A stretch of DNA of 64,000 bases, taken from NCBI GenBank assembly GCA_022702705.1, contig CM040430.1, positions 14,146,310 through 14,210,309 of the forward strand, written 5' to 3'. The notes under the pieces are model-generated. The model searched no databases. It was not told where the DNA came from and saw nothing but the letters and a program-made list of their open reading frames with translations. Source of the DNA: Papilionanthe hookeriana x Papilionanthe teres. Lineage: Eukaryota > Streptophyta > Magnoliopsida > Asparagales > Orchidaceae. Positions 47,801 to 59,771 of this stretch are shown here, piece by piece (within the stretch, counting starts at the first letter, position 1; each line of letters begins with the position of its first letter). A program made the position numbers and the translations under genes.

Positions 47801-49000
47801 CTCTTAGGTTCAATACAACTTGAACTTAAATCAAATCAAACACTTAGGTTCAACCTAACTTGAACTTTAAATCAAATCAACTCTTAGGTTCAACCCAACT
47901 TGAACTTTAAATCAAATCAAACTCTTAGGTTCAAGCCAGTTTGAACCAAAATTAAATTAAACCTTTAAAACCTAAATTAATTTTAAGTCCTATCTACATT
48001 GGACCTGAAATAATTTCAAACATTAGGTTTAATTAATATTAAACCTAAGACAACTTTATATCCTACTTACATTGGATCAAGATACATTGGACTTACGACC
48101 ATATCAAACTTTAGTTTTGATTCATATTAAACTTAAACTAATTTTATATTCTACTTACATTGGATCTAAATCAATTTTAAGACCTACCCACATTTCAACT
48201 CCTTGGGATTAATCCTAAACTAATTTTAAGTCTTATTTACACTGGACTTGGAACCATTTCAAACCCTTTAGTTCAGTCTATATTGAACCTAAATCAACTT
48301 TAGGTCCTACCTAAATTAGACTTAAAATAATATTTATCCCTAGGTTCAAATCACATTGAACTTAAACCAAACTTTTAATTTAAGATCAACCCAAAGTTGA
48401 ACATAAGTCCAAATCCTTAACTTAGGATTCAACCTACATTGAACCTAAAATTAAACATTTAACTTATGATCAACCCAAAGTTAAACTTAAGTAAAAAATC
48501 AACCTTAGGTTCAACCTACATTGAACTTAAACTCAACATTCGATTTAAATTGAATCAAACCCAACCAAATCTTTAGACCAAAATAACATCAGAACATAAA
48601 ACTCTAAGTCCTACATATACTAGCCTTATCCAAATTTCATTTGGTTCAACCAATATTAGGACTTGAACGTTAAGTCTAGTTTACATTTTGACTTAGTCAA
48701 ATTTCTTAAAACCTTTAGATTCAAATGACATTGAATCTAAATTCTTAAATCTAATTCATATTACATTTAACTCAAAAATATTAGATTCAAATGACACTGA
48801 ACCTAAATTCCCAAGTCTAATTTACGTTAGACATAATTCAAAACCTTTAGATTTAAATGACATTTGAATCTAAATTCCTAAATCTAATCCGTATTAGAGT
48901 TAACTTGAAATCATTAAATTCAAACAACTCTGAAACTAAAATTCTCAAGATCTAATAAGATCTTACAGACATTAGATCTAAATAAACTTGAATCCTTTTT
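44880..49000. repeat. Satellite-like array of short hairpin units
   Basis: Head-to-tail units in several sub-blocks. About 45220-46060: 79 bp units with ACATTAGGTTTAAGTAACC and AAACCCTAATTAGG. About 46060-46500: ~74 bp units with TTAGGTCTAACCCATTAG. About 46500-47400: ~40 bp units with TTAGGTTCAACCC. 47400-49000: mixed. Most units contain an inverted repeat with a 4-6 nt loop, for example arms TAATTAGGTTTAA (45661-45673) and its complement (45680-45692) around CCCATA. It forms the core of a larger repeat element whose inverted relative lies at 60260-62155. No ORF. Confidence 0.85.
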
Positions 49001-50233
49001 TTTAGGTTTAAATTACATTAGACTTAAATAAATAAATCACAAAACGACATATAAAAATCATTCAAAATGACACATGAAAAATTTTAATTGGTTAATAAAT
49101 CGTAAACAACCTAAAATTTTCCAACCTAAAATCCAAAAAGATATTAAAACTTAAATAAAATCTTAATGAACAAAGATCTCAGAATGCAACTTGAAGGGTC
49201 CTTGATCTACGAAGATTTCTTGAACGATACAATCCTGATTGTTTATAGAAGTCTTCTGGTTCTGGTTTGAACACCTTTTGGACTAAGTATATTAAGGCCT
49301 CTGATAACCCTAAGACGATGGAGCCAGTGACATCTTGACCGGGTTGTCTAAAAATTAAAATTTAACCAACTAAATCAACAATTTAGAAAATAAAATTGAC
49401 ATTATTTAATTTGTAAGATTTAAATCTGACATTGTCTTTCTTGCAGGATGAAGACAAGTTACGTTTTAGATTTACTTTGCATGTTATTAGGGTGTGCTAA
49501 CTCTGTTTTGCTGGGCAACATTCTGAAGACGGGACAAACATCAACAAAAAAATGACATTACAATAAAATAACAACAAAATGAAAAAATCTAAACTTTTAG
49601 GATAGCCACCAAATGAAAATAAAACAAAACCAAAACCACAATAAAACAAATGATAAATTATAAAACAAAATCAAAACAAACAACAAAACTAAGTCAAAAC
49701 AAAAAAATAATAATAATAAAATGACTTCGACAAAACTGAACGACATCAAAAAAACCAAACGGCATCAACAAAACAATGGCGAAAAGACAAATGACATAAC
49801 AAAATTAAAAAATGAAATACATAAAAATAAAATGACATTACGACATGATATACACAAAAAAATGACATTACGACATGACATACACAAAACAAAACGACAT
49901 TACAACTTGATATAAACAAAGACAAAACAACATTGCGACTTGATATAAACAAAAACAAAATGACATTATGACAGAACAAAAACAAAAGTTTAGGATTGTA
50001 CATGACATTTAGAAACATATTTCCCATAAGAAGGAACATTGATGTTTTTTTCCTTGAGCTTGAAATTTGAAATTTTTTTAGAACAATTGGTTAACCTTAA
50101 TCAGAAGTTTTCTTAAGTGATTAATCACTTAAGATGTAATTAACTATAGGAACTTGCTCGTATAGGAGAATTAAGAACTTAGGATAGGTATAATACATAA
50201 AATCGCTGGTTATTAGGTTTTCATGTGGTTTTC
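49001..50233 (-). mobile_element. Leader region of the repeat-rich element, minus copy (part 1)
   Basis: On the minus strand, order matches the + copy at 60580-61260: TCTCCTATACGAGCAAG, TAATTACATCTTAAG, a stretch of TGTCATTTTG-type repeats, GGTGGCTATCCTAAAAGTTTA, then CTTGCAGGATGAAGACAAGT. The element was interrupted at 50233 by element 3; the rest of this leader continues at 59772. It resembles the leader region of Tat/Ogre-type retrotransposons (GGAGTCGCCA motif in part 2), which is an inference. Confidence 0.6.
50229..50233. repeat. Target-site duplication, left, element 3
   Basis: TTTTC, identical to 59772-59776 on the other side of element 3. Confidence 0.8.
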
Positions 50234-50562
50234 TGATGCGATGCGACTTTTATTAAGCATTAAAATACAAGATTTTGATACCACATTTTAGAAGATTTAA
50301 TTCTTGGCAAATGGCTTCAAAAACTTGATGTGCGAGGTTTAATTTTATAATTTTATTAGATTTAATTATTATAAAAGTCACAATTTTAAACACAAGTATA
50401 CGTATCGTTCAAGTAATACAGGGCTTTAGTGGAGTCATACTTATCGATCCCACGAGGATAATAAAAACAAAAAGTAAAAAATATATAAAAAAATATTTTG
50501 AAATTTTCTTAAACAAATTATATATACTTTTTTTGTTTTTATATATATAGATATATATATAG

Positions 50563-50624
<62 letters not shown>

Positions 50625-50906
50625 ATTTAATTAACTAATAACTTTTACTAAAAGAAAGTAAGCAATAAGCAGGAAAGTAAAGTAAGCAGTAATTTAACGC
50701 AATTATAAAAATGACTTTCTCCTTTTGCAACTAATCCAAGAATTATAGATTAATTATCTTTTGTAGGGAATTAAGATTATAGTATTGTGCCAAATAGAAG
50801 CATTTCTATTCTTTAACCTTTGGTCCAGGTGCAAAGAACATTAACTAATCTATAGTTAGGCTCAGGATGTGTTATTATTAGTAGAATGAGTTAATCTCGA
50901 GATGAA
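50234..50906 (-). repeat. Truncated 3' LTR of element 3
   Basis: Aligns with 57894-58510 of the 5' LTR, including the (TA)n tract (50547-50620 here, 58199-58231 there), AAGTATACGTATCGTTCAAG and ATCGATCCCACGAGG. Homology ends at GAGTTAATCT (about 50906). Differences from the 5' LTR are frequent, so the insertion is not recent. Confidence 0.85.
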
Positions 50907-51062
50907 GAAATCGGGTGATTTCAAGCCCAAAAACTTGAAAATCTGGCTCTAAATAGGATATGTAGGTGGTATTTTTGCAAAAATACTGTGGAGAAGGAAG
51001 CTTAGGCGTAAAAAATGGCGTGAGGGGTTTAAGAAGATGAGTTTTCGGGTTCAGGCCGAACC

Positions 51063-51105
51063 GGCGCCTAGGCGCCGAATTCTGGCGCTTAGATGCCAGA
51101 CTCGC
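51063..51105 (-). promoter_or_regulatory. Palindromic leader left from the lost env-like ORF, element 3
   Basis: CGGCGCCTAGGCGCCG, then GGCGCTTAGATGCCAGACT. By position (after the coiled-coil ORF) it corresponds to the env leader of element 2 at 33895-33990. Confidence 0.5.
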
Positions 51106-51495
51106 CTTTCCAAAAATTTGATTTAAATTAAATATTTTCTACCAAATCTTATCAAATTCGACTCCTAATTACTCTTATGAGAGTATTAATCCAATTTATA
51201 ACCTCCAAATATTTTCATAATCAATTTAAAATGATAGCATAGATCCACATAAATGTATATAAATTCTTCAATTCAAAATCCTAATATTAATTCCAAATTC
51301 AATAACTTTCAGTACAAGACTTGTATCAAGGTTCATAGTTTTATAAATAACACATTCAACAACATATTAAAAGCAAACATTCAAATCCAACAACACACAT
51401 TGAACAATTTAAAATACACACATTAGATATTGAACACACTAAAACAAGACTCAATCACACCTAAAACACACATAGAATCTATTTAACACCGATCT

Positions 51496-51867
51496 TCAAT
51501 TTCCATCTCTTTCGCAATGAAGTTCACTATGATCGAAGGGATAAAACACCAACGCCCTTGGAAATTCCAAAGCAGTCATTTCATCAATCCATTTGTTCTT
51601 AGCCTACATTTCTACTTGAGAGTCTTGATAGGCAGCCATGTGATCAGATTGAAGTTTGGTTTTCCATTCCAAGTGTTCGTATTGGTGTTACATCTCATGG
51701 AGATGATTACCAATACTTTGAAGTTTCGCTTCAATCTTATCCATTCGACTAAACATTTTCTCCAAAGTAACAACAATAAAACCATTAAAATAAGGCTGAG
51801 GATCTTTAGGAGATTTGTCTCTTACCTCATTTCCATAATTTCCTTTATACATGGCCTCCATATCCAT
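51496..51867 (-). pseudogene. Accessory coiled-coil ORF of element 3
   Basis: One frame of 124 codons from ATG 51867 to TGA 51496 with two internal stops. It encodes PYFNGFIVVTLEKMFSRMDK followed by heptad-like IEAKLQSIGNHLHEM and a late RALVFYPF segment. Layout matches the ORF at 34367-34771: same length class, NG(Y/F) before the helix, internal helix pair, aromatic-proline end. Unknown function. Confidence 0.6.
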
Positions 51868-52007
51868 GGTCTCTTACCTCCAAAATGAATTGCTCTGGTC
51901 GAAATTAGTGTGTCTATGGGATTGGGGATGAAAAAGAGGCTATAAATAAAGAGATTTCATGTGAAAAACTGAAGAAATTCAGTTTTTACACGATCTGTAA
52001 CCGCGGC

Positions 52008-52106
52008 GCTTGGGCGTCGGAATCTGGCGCCTAGGCGCCAAATTCATCGATATGCCAGTTATTCTGGCGCTTAGGCGCCAACTTTTGGCGCCTAGGCGCC
52101 AGAACC
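52008..52106 (-). promoter_or_regulatory. Palindromic leader before the coiled-coil ORF, element 3
   Basis: Four GC-rich units: GCGGCGCTTGGGCGTCGG, GGCGCCTAGGCGCC, GGCGCTTAGGCGCC and GGCGCCTAGGCGCC. The second and fourth are perfect 14 bp palindromes. Starts about 140 bp upstream of ATG 51867. Matches the LTR cluster at 59305-59345. Confidence 0.65.
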
Positions 52107-52487
52107 TCGATCGACTCCGATTTGCCTATCATCAAATTTTGCAAAGTTTCGATCGTAAAAATATGTCTAATAAACGAATATATCAACACACAAACACAAT
52201 TACGAAAAATTCAAATCACAAAAAATCACAAACGAAGGTTAACTTGATCTCCTTTTTACTCACATTTGTCATGGAGTGGTCCAAGTCCAATTTCTATATA
52301 CTTCAAGAAAAATGTTTAGCTTAAGCCAATACAGACTCGTTAGCTATTTATTTCTAAAAGTTATGTACAAATTTAGTCAAAACCAAGGCATAACCTTATA
52401 GCGATAATTAAACTAAAACTACTAAATATGGGTTACCTCCTACAAAGTGTTTGGTTTAACGTCGTCAGCCCGACCTAATTAATTGAA

Positions 52488-55200
52488 TTAATTGGGTAGA
52501 CTCAGTTCATAAGCCTCTTTGTAATTTAATTTCATTTTTCCTATATAAGGCTTCAGTCTTAATCCGTTAACTTTAAATACTTTTCCAGTTTTGGGATCTT
52601 TAATATCCATAGTTCCATAAGGGCATACTTTCTCAATTATAAACGGTCCCATCCATTAGATTTTAATTTTCCAGGGAAAAGTTTTAAACGAGCATTAAAT
52701 AATAATACTTCTTGTCTAGGCTCGAATATTTTCCTTGAAATCATTTTATCATGTAATTTCTTCATTCTATCCTTATAAATTTTTACATTTTCATAAGATT
52801 CATTTCTTATAACTTCCATTTCATTAAGTTGTAATAATTGTTTTTCTCCTAGAGTATTCAAATTATAATTGAACTCATTTATCGTCCAATAAGCTTTATG
52901 CTCCAGTTCAACAGGTAAGTGACAATGTTTACCATAAATTAACCGATAAGGTGACATTCCGATAGGTGTCTTATAAGCTGTTCTACAAGCCCATAATGCA
53001 AAATCAAGTCTATCAACCCAGTCAGTTCTTTTAGGATTAACAGTCTTTTTCAATATTCTTTTAATTTCTCTATTTGATACTTCAGCCATTCCACTTGTTT
53101 GAGGATGATAAGCAGTTGCAATTCTATGCTTAATTCCGAATTTTTCCAGCAATAATTGAATTCTTATATTTCTGAAATGACTTCCCCCCTATGTGATAAT
53201 TATCCTAGACATTCCAAATCTTGTAAAAATAATTTTCTTTAAAAATTTTGAAACACTTTTGGAATCACAGTTCGGTAAAGCTACAGCTTCGATCCACTTT
53301 GAAACATAATCAACTGTTAATAAAATATAAATCTTTCCATATGATGGTATGAAAGGTCCCATAAAGTCTAAACCTCATAAATCGAAAATTTCAATTTCTA
53401 ATATAAAATTTAGAGGCATTTCATCTTTTCTGTATATATTTCCCATTCTTTGACATTGATCACTAGTTTTCACATAATGTTTAACATCTTTAAATAAAGT
53501 AGGCCAATAAAATCCAGAATTTAAAAATTTAAATGCAGTTTTATCCACTCCAAAGTGTCCTCCAAATTCAGAATCATGACATTTTTGAATAATAGCAAAA
53601 GTTTCTTCATAAGGTACACATCTTCGAATCACAGAATCTCTTCCTATTTTAATTAAATGAGGATCTTCCCAAATATATGATTTACAATCATTCTTGAATT
53701 TCTTACTCTATTTACTATTCATCATATATGATAAAATATTACTAACCAAGTAGTTAACTATATCTGCATACCACGGTATTTGTAATCCTTGAATGACATA
53801 TAATTGATAATCCAGGAATTTTTCATTTATAATTTCTTCATAAATCTTCTCATTATTGTTTTTTATTCTTGATAAATGATCAGCAATTTGGTTGTCAGTC
53901 CCTCTTCTGTTTACTATTTCAAAATCAAATTCTTGCAAAAGTAAAACCCATCTGATCAATCTAGGTTTAGCATCCTTTTTAAATATTAAATACTTAATAT
54001 CAAAATGAACAGTGTGTACGATACATTTTGTTCCAAGAAGTTATGGTCTAAATTTATCAAAGGCATATTCTATTGCTAACAGCTCTTTTTCAGTAGTTGT
54101 GTAATTTATTTGAGTTTCATTAAGAGTTTTGCTAGCATAGTATAAAACTTTGAAAATCATCTCATATTTTTGTCCTAATACAGCTCCAATTGCATAATCA
54201 CTTGCATCATACATTTATTCAAAAGGTTTATTCTAATCAGGTGCAACAATGACAGGTGCAGTGATTAACTTTTCTTTTAGAATATTGAACACATTCAGAC
54301 AATCTTCATTGAATTCAAATTTAGTTTCTTTTTCTAATAAATGGCAAAGAGGTTTAGCAATTTTAGAAAAATACTTTATATATCTCCTATAAAATCCAGC
54401 ATGACCCAGAAAACTTCTTACATCAGTAACAGTAGTAGGTGGTTGCAATTCAGCAATAATTTTCACTTTTGCTTGATCAACTTCCATCCCTATTTGTGAA
54501 ACTTTATGTCCAAGTACAATTCCTTCTGTATCCATAAATTGACATTTTTCCCAATTTAGAACTAAATTTGTTTCTTCACATCTCTTCAAAATTTTCATTA
54601 TATTTTCTAAGCAATATTCAAAAGAAGTTCCAAAAATTGAAAAATCGTCCATGAATACATCAATTCCTTTATCAATCAAATCATAGAATATTGACATCAT
54701 ACATCTTTTAAAAGTTGTAGGTGCATTGCATAAACCGAAAGGCATTCTTCTAAAGGCAAATGTTCCATAAGGACTAGTAAATGTTGTCTTTTCTTGATCC
54801 TCAGGAGCAACATGTAATTGATGATAACCGGAATATCCATCCAGAGAACATAAATATGAATGTCCAGCAAGTTTATCAAACATTTGATCCAAGAAAGGTA
54901 AAGGAAAATGATCCTTTCTAGTGGAATTTTTAATTTTTGATAATCAATGCAAATTCGCCATCCAGTAACTTGTCTTGTTGGGATTAATTCATTTTTTTCA
55001 TTAACAATGACAGTTAGTCCTCCTTTCTTCGGAACACAATGAATAGGACTTACCCATTGGCTATCCGAAATAGAATAAATAATTCTAGCATCTAACCATT
55101 TCAAAATTTCTTTCTTAACAACCTCTTTCATAATTGGATTTAATCTTCTTTGAGGTTCAATAGTGGGTTTAAAATTTTCTTCCACTAAAATCCTATGCAT
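52488..55200 (-). pseudogene. pol of element 3: RT, RNase H, integrase
   Basis: RT start in 55200-54900 (VKKEILKWLDARIIYSISDS, PKKGG), then a frameshift to 54892-54233 with SLDGYSGYHQLHVAPEDQEK and the catalytic FMDDFS. RNase H end and linker in 53959-53708 (VLLLQEFDFEIVNRRG). Integrase zinc region 53632-53375 (CHDSEFGGHFG, both His kept, but the first Cys is Ser in TSDQCQ). The second catalytic Asp of integrase is replaced by TAG at 53189-53191 just before GGSHF. Glu-bearing HPQTSGMAEVSNRE follows in 53152-52637. The C-terminal FKVNGLRLKPYIG ends at TAA 52488. Multiple frames make it inactive. Confidence 0.85.
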
Positions 55201-55281
55201 ACAGATTGAAGGGCTTATTCCTTTTATATCTGCAATAGTCCAACTAAAAGCTTTCTTATAATTCTTCAGAACTCCAATTAA

Positions 55282-56160
55282 TTATTTTTCTTGATCTTTG
55301 CTTAGTTCTGAAGATATAATTATAGGTAAAGTTAATGAATCTTCGAGAAATGTATACTTTAAATGCGCAGGTAGCATTTTTAATTCCAGTTCAAGGGCTT
55401 TTTCAATTGAGGGTAATAATATCTCATTTGTAGTTGTGTCTAAAATTTCCCATTTTTCATGAATATAATGAGCTTCTTCAACTGAATTCTCTTCTTTAAA
55501 TAACTCATCATATAACATAGATTCTTTGTTTTTATTATAAAAAATGACCTTACTTCTTTCTTGGTAATGCTTTTCAGTCACATAATAAAAAATATCCATC
55601 CGATAGCATTTTTCTATTTCAGGATACCTCATTTATTTCAGAACATTGAATGTTATCTCTTGATCATTAACTCTCATTGTTAATTCTCCTTTTTGCACAT
55701 CAATAATTGCTTGACCAGTAGCTTGAAAAGGTCTTCCTAAAATGATAGGTATTTCTTTATCTTCTTCCATATCTAGAACAATGAAATCTATAGGGAAGAT
55801 AAATTTATCTACCTTAACAAGCACATCCTCTATAACTCCTTTAGGATAAGTGATCGATCGATCAGCTAACTGAAGAGTTACAGTGGTAGGAGAGATCTCT
55901 TCAAATTCTAACCTTCGAAAGATTGAAAATGGCATGAGATTAATACTAGCTCCTAAATCACATAAGGCTTTTCCACAAAATTTTTCTCCAATAGCACATA
56001 GTATAGTGAAACTTCCAGGATCTTTAAGTTTCTGAGGTAATTTCTTCTGGATAATTGCACTATATTCTTCACTTAATGCAACAGTTTCATAAGCTTCAAA
56101 TTTTCTCTTCTTACTTAAAATATCCTTCATAAATTTTGCATAGCTTGGCATTTGCTCCAA
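55282..56160 (-). pseudogene. Aspartic protease region of element 3
   Basis: Frame 56160-55633 has the complete active-site motif ALCDLGASINLMPF and the later FIVLDMEEDKEIPIILGRPF; a stop at 55633 separates it from the linker towards RT (55632-55282). The protease fold itself looks uninterrupted, unlike that of element 2. Confidence 0.8.
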
Positions 56161-56350
56161 AGCTTCAACAAAAGGAATGTTGATGGTAAGTTTCTTAAAA
56201 ATTTCAAAGAACTTAGAAAATTGATGGTCAAGCTTCTACTGTTTAAGTCTTTGAGGAAAAGGTGGTGGTGGTCTTTCAACTTCCACTTCAGTAGGTACAA
56301 CAGTATGATCTTTACTTGGAGAAAGGGTATCTTTAGGTTTTTCAATATCT

Positions 56351-57749
56351 TCAACTTCTCTCTTTTTCAATCTCATTCCGTGTTTTCTTTATTAATTCCT
56401 TTCCACTTCTAAGTTGTACAGCTTTTGCTTGTTCATGTTCTTTTCCAGATCCTTTAGGATTAATTTTGACATTGTTAGGCAGTGTTCCTTGAGGTCTGTA
56501 ATTAATGAAATTAGCAATTTTACCCATCTGGTTCTCAATATTACAAATAGCAGTGTTTTGACTTTGTAACTGATTGATAAGTTGCAAGATCAATTCTTCT
56601 ACAGACAACTTTTTCTCGTTGATTGTTATAACCGAGTGGATAAGTTGGTCTATAGTTTGAATTTCCTTGATTGTTCCAATTTGGATTGGTTTGCTTTCCA
56701 TTACTCCAATTAAAATTTGGATGATTTTTCCAACCACGATTATAATAATTAGAATAAGGATTTTTAGTTTTACTAGCAATAGGTTGCGAAGTTTCCATTG
56801 TTTGAGAATCATCAGAATTTGCAGCATTTTCATTATTCACATGCGATATATTATAGCAAAATTATCTAATTTCTTAGATATTTCAGTCACTTGTGAAGCT
56901 AAAATAGAAAAGACTTCATTATCATGAATACTGACTATTCTTTTAGGATTAACCCTTTCGGAAGGCCATTGAAAATTGTTGTTAGACATTTCTTCAATTA
57001 AGGTATAAGCTTCTTCAAATGTCTTAGCCATTAAAGAACCACCAGCAGCAGCATCAATAATTGATCTAAGTGATCCAATAAGTCCATTATAAAATTTTTG
57101 AATAATTAACCAATCTGGTAAAGCATGATGAGGACATTTTCTTAATAATTCTTTAAATCTTTCCCAAGCTTCATAAATTATTTCTCGATCAAATTGTGTA
57201 AATGAAGTAATATCATTTCTCAATTTAGCAGTCTTAGAAGGAGGAAAATATTAAGCAAGAAATTTTTGTGACATATCTGCCCATGTTTTAATGAAACGAG
57301 TTACTAATGAATTAAGCCACATCTTTGCTTTATCTTTTAAGGAAAAGGAAAGAGTCTAATCCTAATTGCATCATCAGAAAAATTATTATATTTAAAGGTA
57401 GCACAAAGTTCAAAAAAACTAGCAAGGTGTAAATTTGGATCCTCATTAGGTGTTCCTCTAAATTGATTGTTTTGAACCATTTGAATAATAGAAGGTTTAA
57501 GCTAAAAATAATTAGCATCTACAGCTGGAATTTGAATACTAACATGAAGTTCATCAGCTGTAGGGTTTGCATATTCCCTTAATGGTTTATAAATATTTTG
57601 TTCATTAATTTTGATTGGATTTTGATTATTGTTATGTAAGTTAGCCATTTTTTATGTTTTGAAATTTGTTTTCTTTTTTTAATTCTTTTAATTGTTCTTT
57701 CTAATTCAGGATCAAATGGTAGTAATCATTCAGATCCAGAACTATGCAT
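56351..57749 (-). pseudogene. gag of element 3
   Basis: The start peptide (ATG 57749) has DPELERT after an in-frame stop. The gag domain is spread over several frames: LHLASFFELCATFKYN near 57440, then RNDITSFTQFDREIIYEAWE from 57223, keeping the Trp that is a stop in element 2. The Asn-rich NPYSNYYNRGWKNHPNFNW segment (about 56760-56700) is typical of Athila gag. At least three stops or shifts. Confidence 0.82.
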
Positions 57750-57869
57750 AAAAAATAAAAGATAATAATTTTGTTTTGTTTTTATGTTTTTGTTATTTTT
57801 GTTTTGTTTTGTTTGTTTTTTTATATTTATTTTATATTTATTTTTACTTTTACTTTTTACTTTATCTTA

Positions 57870-57887
57870 TCCCCGGCAACAGCGCCA
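57870..57887 (-). promoter_or_regulatory. Primer-binding site of element 3
   Basis: Minus-strand TGGCGCTGTTGCCGGGGA, one mismatch to the tRNA-Asp complement; the best preserved of the window. Confidence 0.9.
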
Positions 57888-57893
57888 AAAACT

Positions 57894-58195
57894 TGATGCG
57901 ATGCGACTATAACTAAGCTTTAAAATACAAGATTTTGATACTACTTTTTAGAAGATTTAATTCCTGACAAATGGCTTCAATAACTTGACGTGCATGGTTT
58001 ACTTTTATAATTTTATTAGATTTAATTATTGTAAAAGTCACAATTTTAAACGTAAGTATACGAATCATTCAAGTAATACAGGGCTCTAGTGGAGTCCTGG
58101 TTATCGATCCCACAGGGATAATAAAAACAAAAAGTAAAAATATATAAAAACAATATTTTGAAATTTTCTCAAACAATGTATATATACTTTTTTTT

Positions 58196-58235
<40 letters not shown>

Positions 58236-59771
58236 ATTTAATTAACTAATAACTTTTACTAAAAGAAAGTAAGCAATAAGCAGGAAAGTAAAGTAAGCAT
58301 TAATTTAATGCAATTATAAAAACAACTTTCTTCTTTTTCAACTAATCCAAGAATTATAGATTAATTATCTCTTGTAGGGAATTAAGATTATAGTATTGTG
58401 CCAAATAAAAGCATTCATATTCTTTACCCTTTGGTCCAGGTGCAAAGAACATTGACTAATCTATAGTTAGACTCAGGATGTGTTATTAGTAGAATGAGTT
58501 AATCTAGGCTCACACCACTAGATGTCCAAGGGTGGCTATGGTCGGCCCTACCAGTAACCCGTTACCTTTCTATAAACCAAATTATTAGAATTTAGTGTGT
58601 CACTCTAAAAACTAATTGATTCTACGCCCAATAAATAATGGCTTCCTATTTATTTGCACTTCACCTTAAATAATCCGCGTAAAGCCTTCGATTACCTTAA
58701 GGATTCTTGTGATATCTACTAGTTAAGAATTTATCTCCGGATAGGCCTCAAAACTCTTCAAAATGTTTTAACAAATTAAATGGCCAATTTAAAAAGTAAA
58801 CTAAGATCAGGTATTAATATCATCACAATATTTTAAAATATTTTATATTTAATTCTCCTACAAAATTTAATTAATTTATAATCTTTTCATAGTTGAAAGG
58901 AGAAAGATAACTAACTACTTAGAACTCATTAAAATAACACAACAAAATGTATTTATAAAACTTTGAACTAAAGTACAAATACTTATCTAAAGTGTTCCTT
59001 CAAGAGCTCTGCTGACTTCTACTGACTCCAACGTAATGATGAAATACTCCAACAGCAATTACACACAATAAAACTCAAAATAAACTCAATAGATACAAAA
59101 TAAAGTGACACCCTAAGTATGGAAGAGACTAAATTAAACTAGAATAGGCTAAAATGGGTATGTGTACTAAGAGGGGGGGGGTTTTGGTGCGATTTTCTCT
59201 GTTGAATGGGCTCCTATTTATAGTGCTCTGAATTTGACCAGGGGTTGCTTAAGGCACCTCTTCAAAATTTTTCCAAATTCAATGTATCTTCTAGAAGGTA
59301 ACCGTCGCGCCTAGGCGCCGGGATCTAGCGCCTAGGCGCCAGACTCCGTGACCAGGTCATTCACACCTCTTCACTTTGGGTCGCACCTCTTCGGGATCCA
59401 GACCGTTTCCTTATGTCCAAATACATTGTATCACATGTCCTATATATTAAGAGTAACTTCCAGTCTTCTAGAAGCTCCAATAACCGCTTAACACCGTCAA
59501 AATAACTGCCCAAAGTCATCAAAAAAAACTTAACAGCGTCTGTACGAACTGGCACTTAGGCACCAGACTTTAGCGCTTACGCGCCAGGCCGATAATTCCA
59601 AAAATTGCTCCATAAGCTCCATTTTTTCTCCTTTTTGTTCCTTTTTTCCTTATTGGGCTCTTTTTAATCATCTACATCCAAAAACATGAAAATACCTTTC
59701 ATTAAAGCATAATATCCTTAAGAATTAAATCATAAATAAGGCATAAAAATGGGTTTTTTTTAAGTGGATCA
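57894..59771 (-). repeat. 5' LTR of element 3
   Basis: 1,878 bp, minus-strand TGATCCACTT ... CGCATCGCATCA. Palindromic clusters at 59305-59345 (GCGCCTAGGCGCC twice) and 59548-59590. A G run of nine lies at 59172-59180. ORFs inside it are not genes. Confidence 0.9.

Larger units (their letters stand above)
50234..59771 (-). mobile_element. Athila-like retrotransposon (element 3) with target-site duplication
   Basis: Minus strand, 9.5 kb, outer ends TGATGCGATGCG (50234) and GTGGATCA (59771), flanked by TTTTC on both sides. It carries a full 5' LTR, PBS, gag, protease, RT/RNase H/integrase, post-pol motif, coiled-coil ORF and two palindromic leaders. The env-like ORF, polypurine tract and 5' part of the 3' LTR are missing: the second leader joins directly into the middle of the LTR near 50906. 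Since both outer ends and the TSD survive, this deletion happened inside the element after or during insertion. Confidence 0.9.

Noticed and set aside
44880..49000. CRISPR-like array
   Set aside because: Units vary, have no unique equal-length spacers, and the setting is a plant retroelement region.
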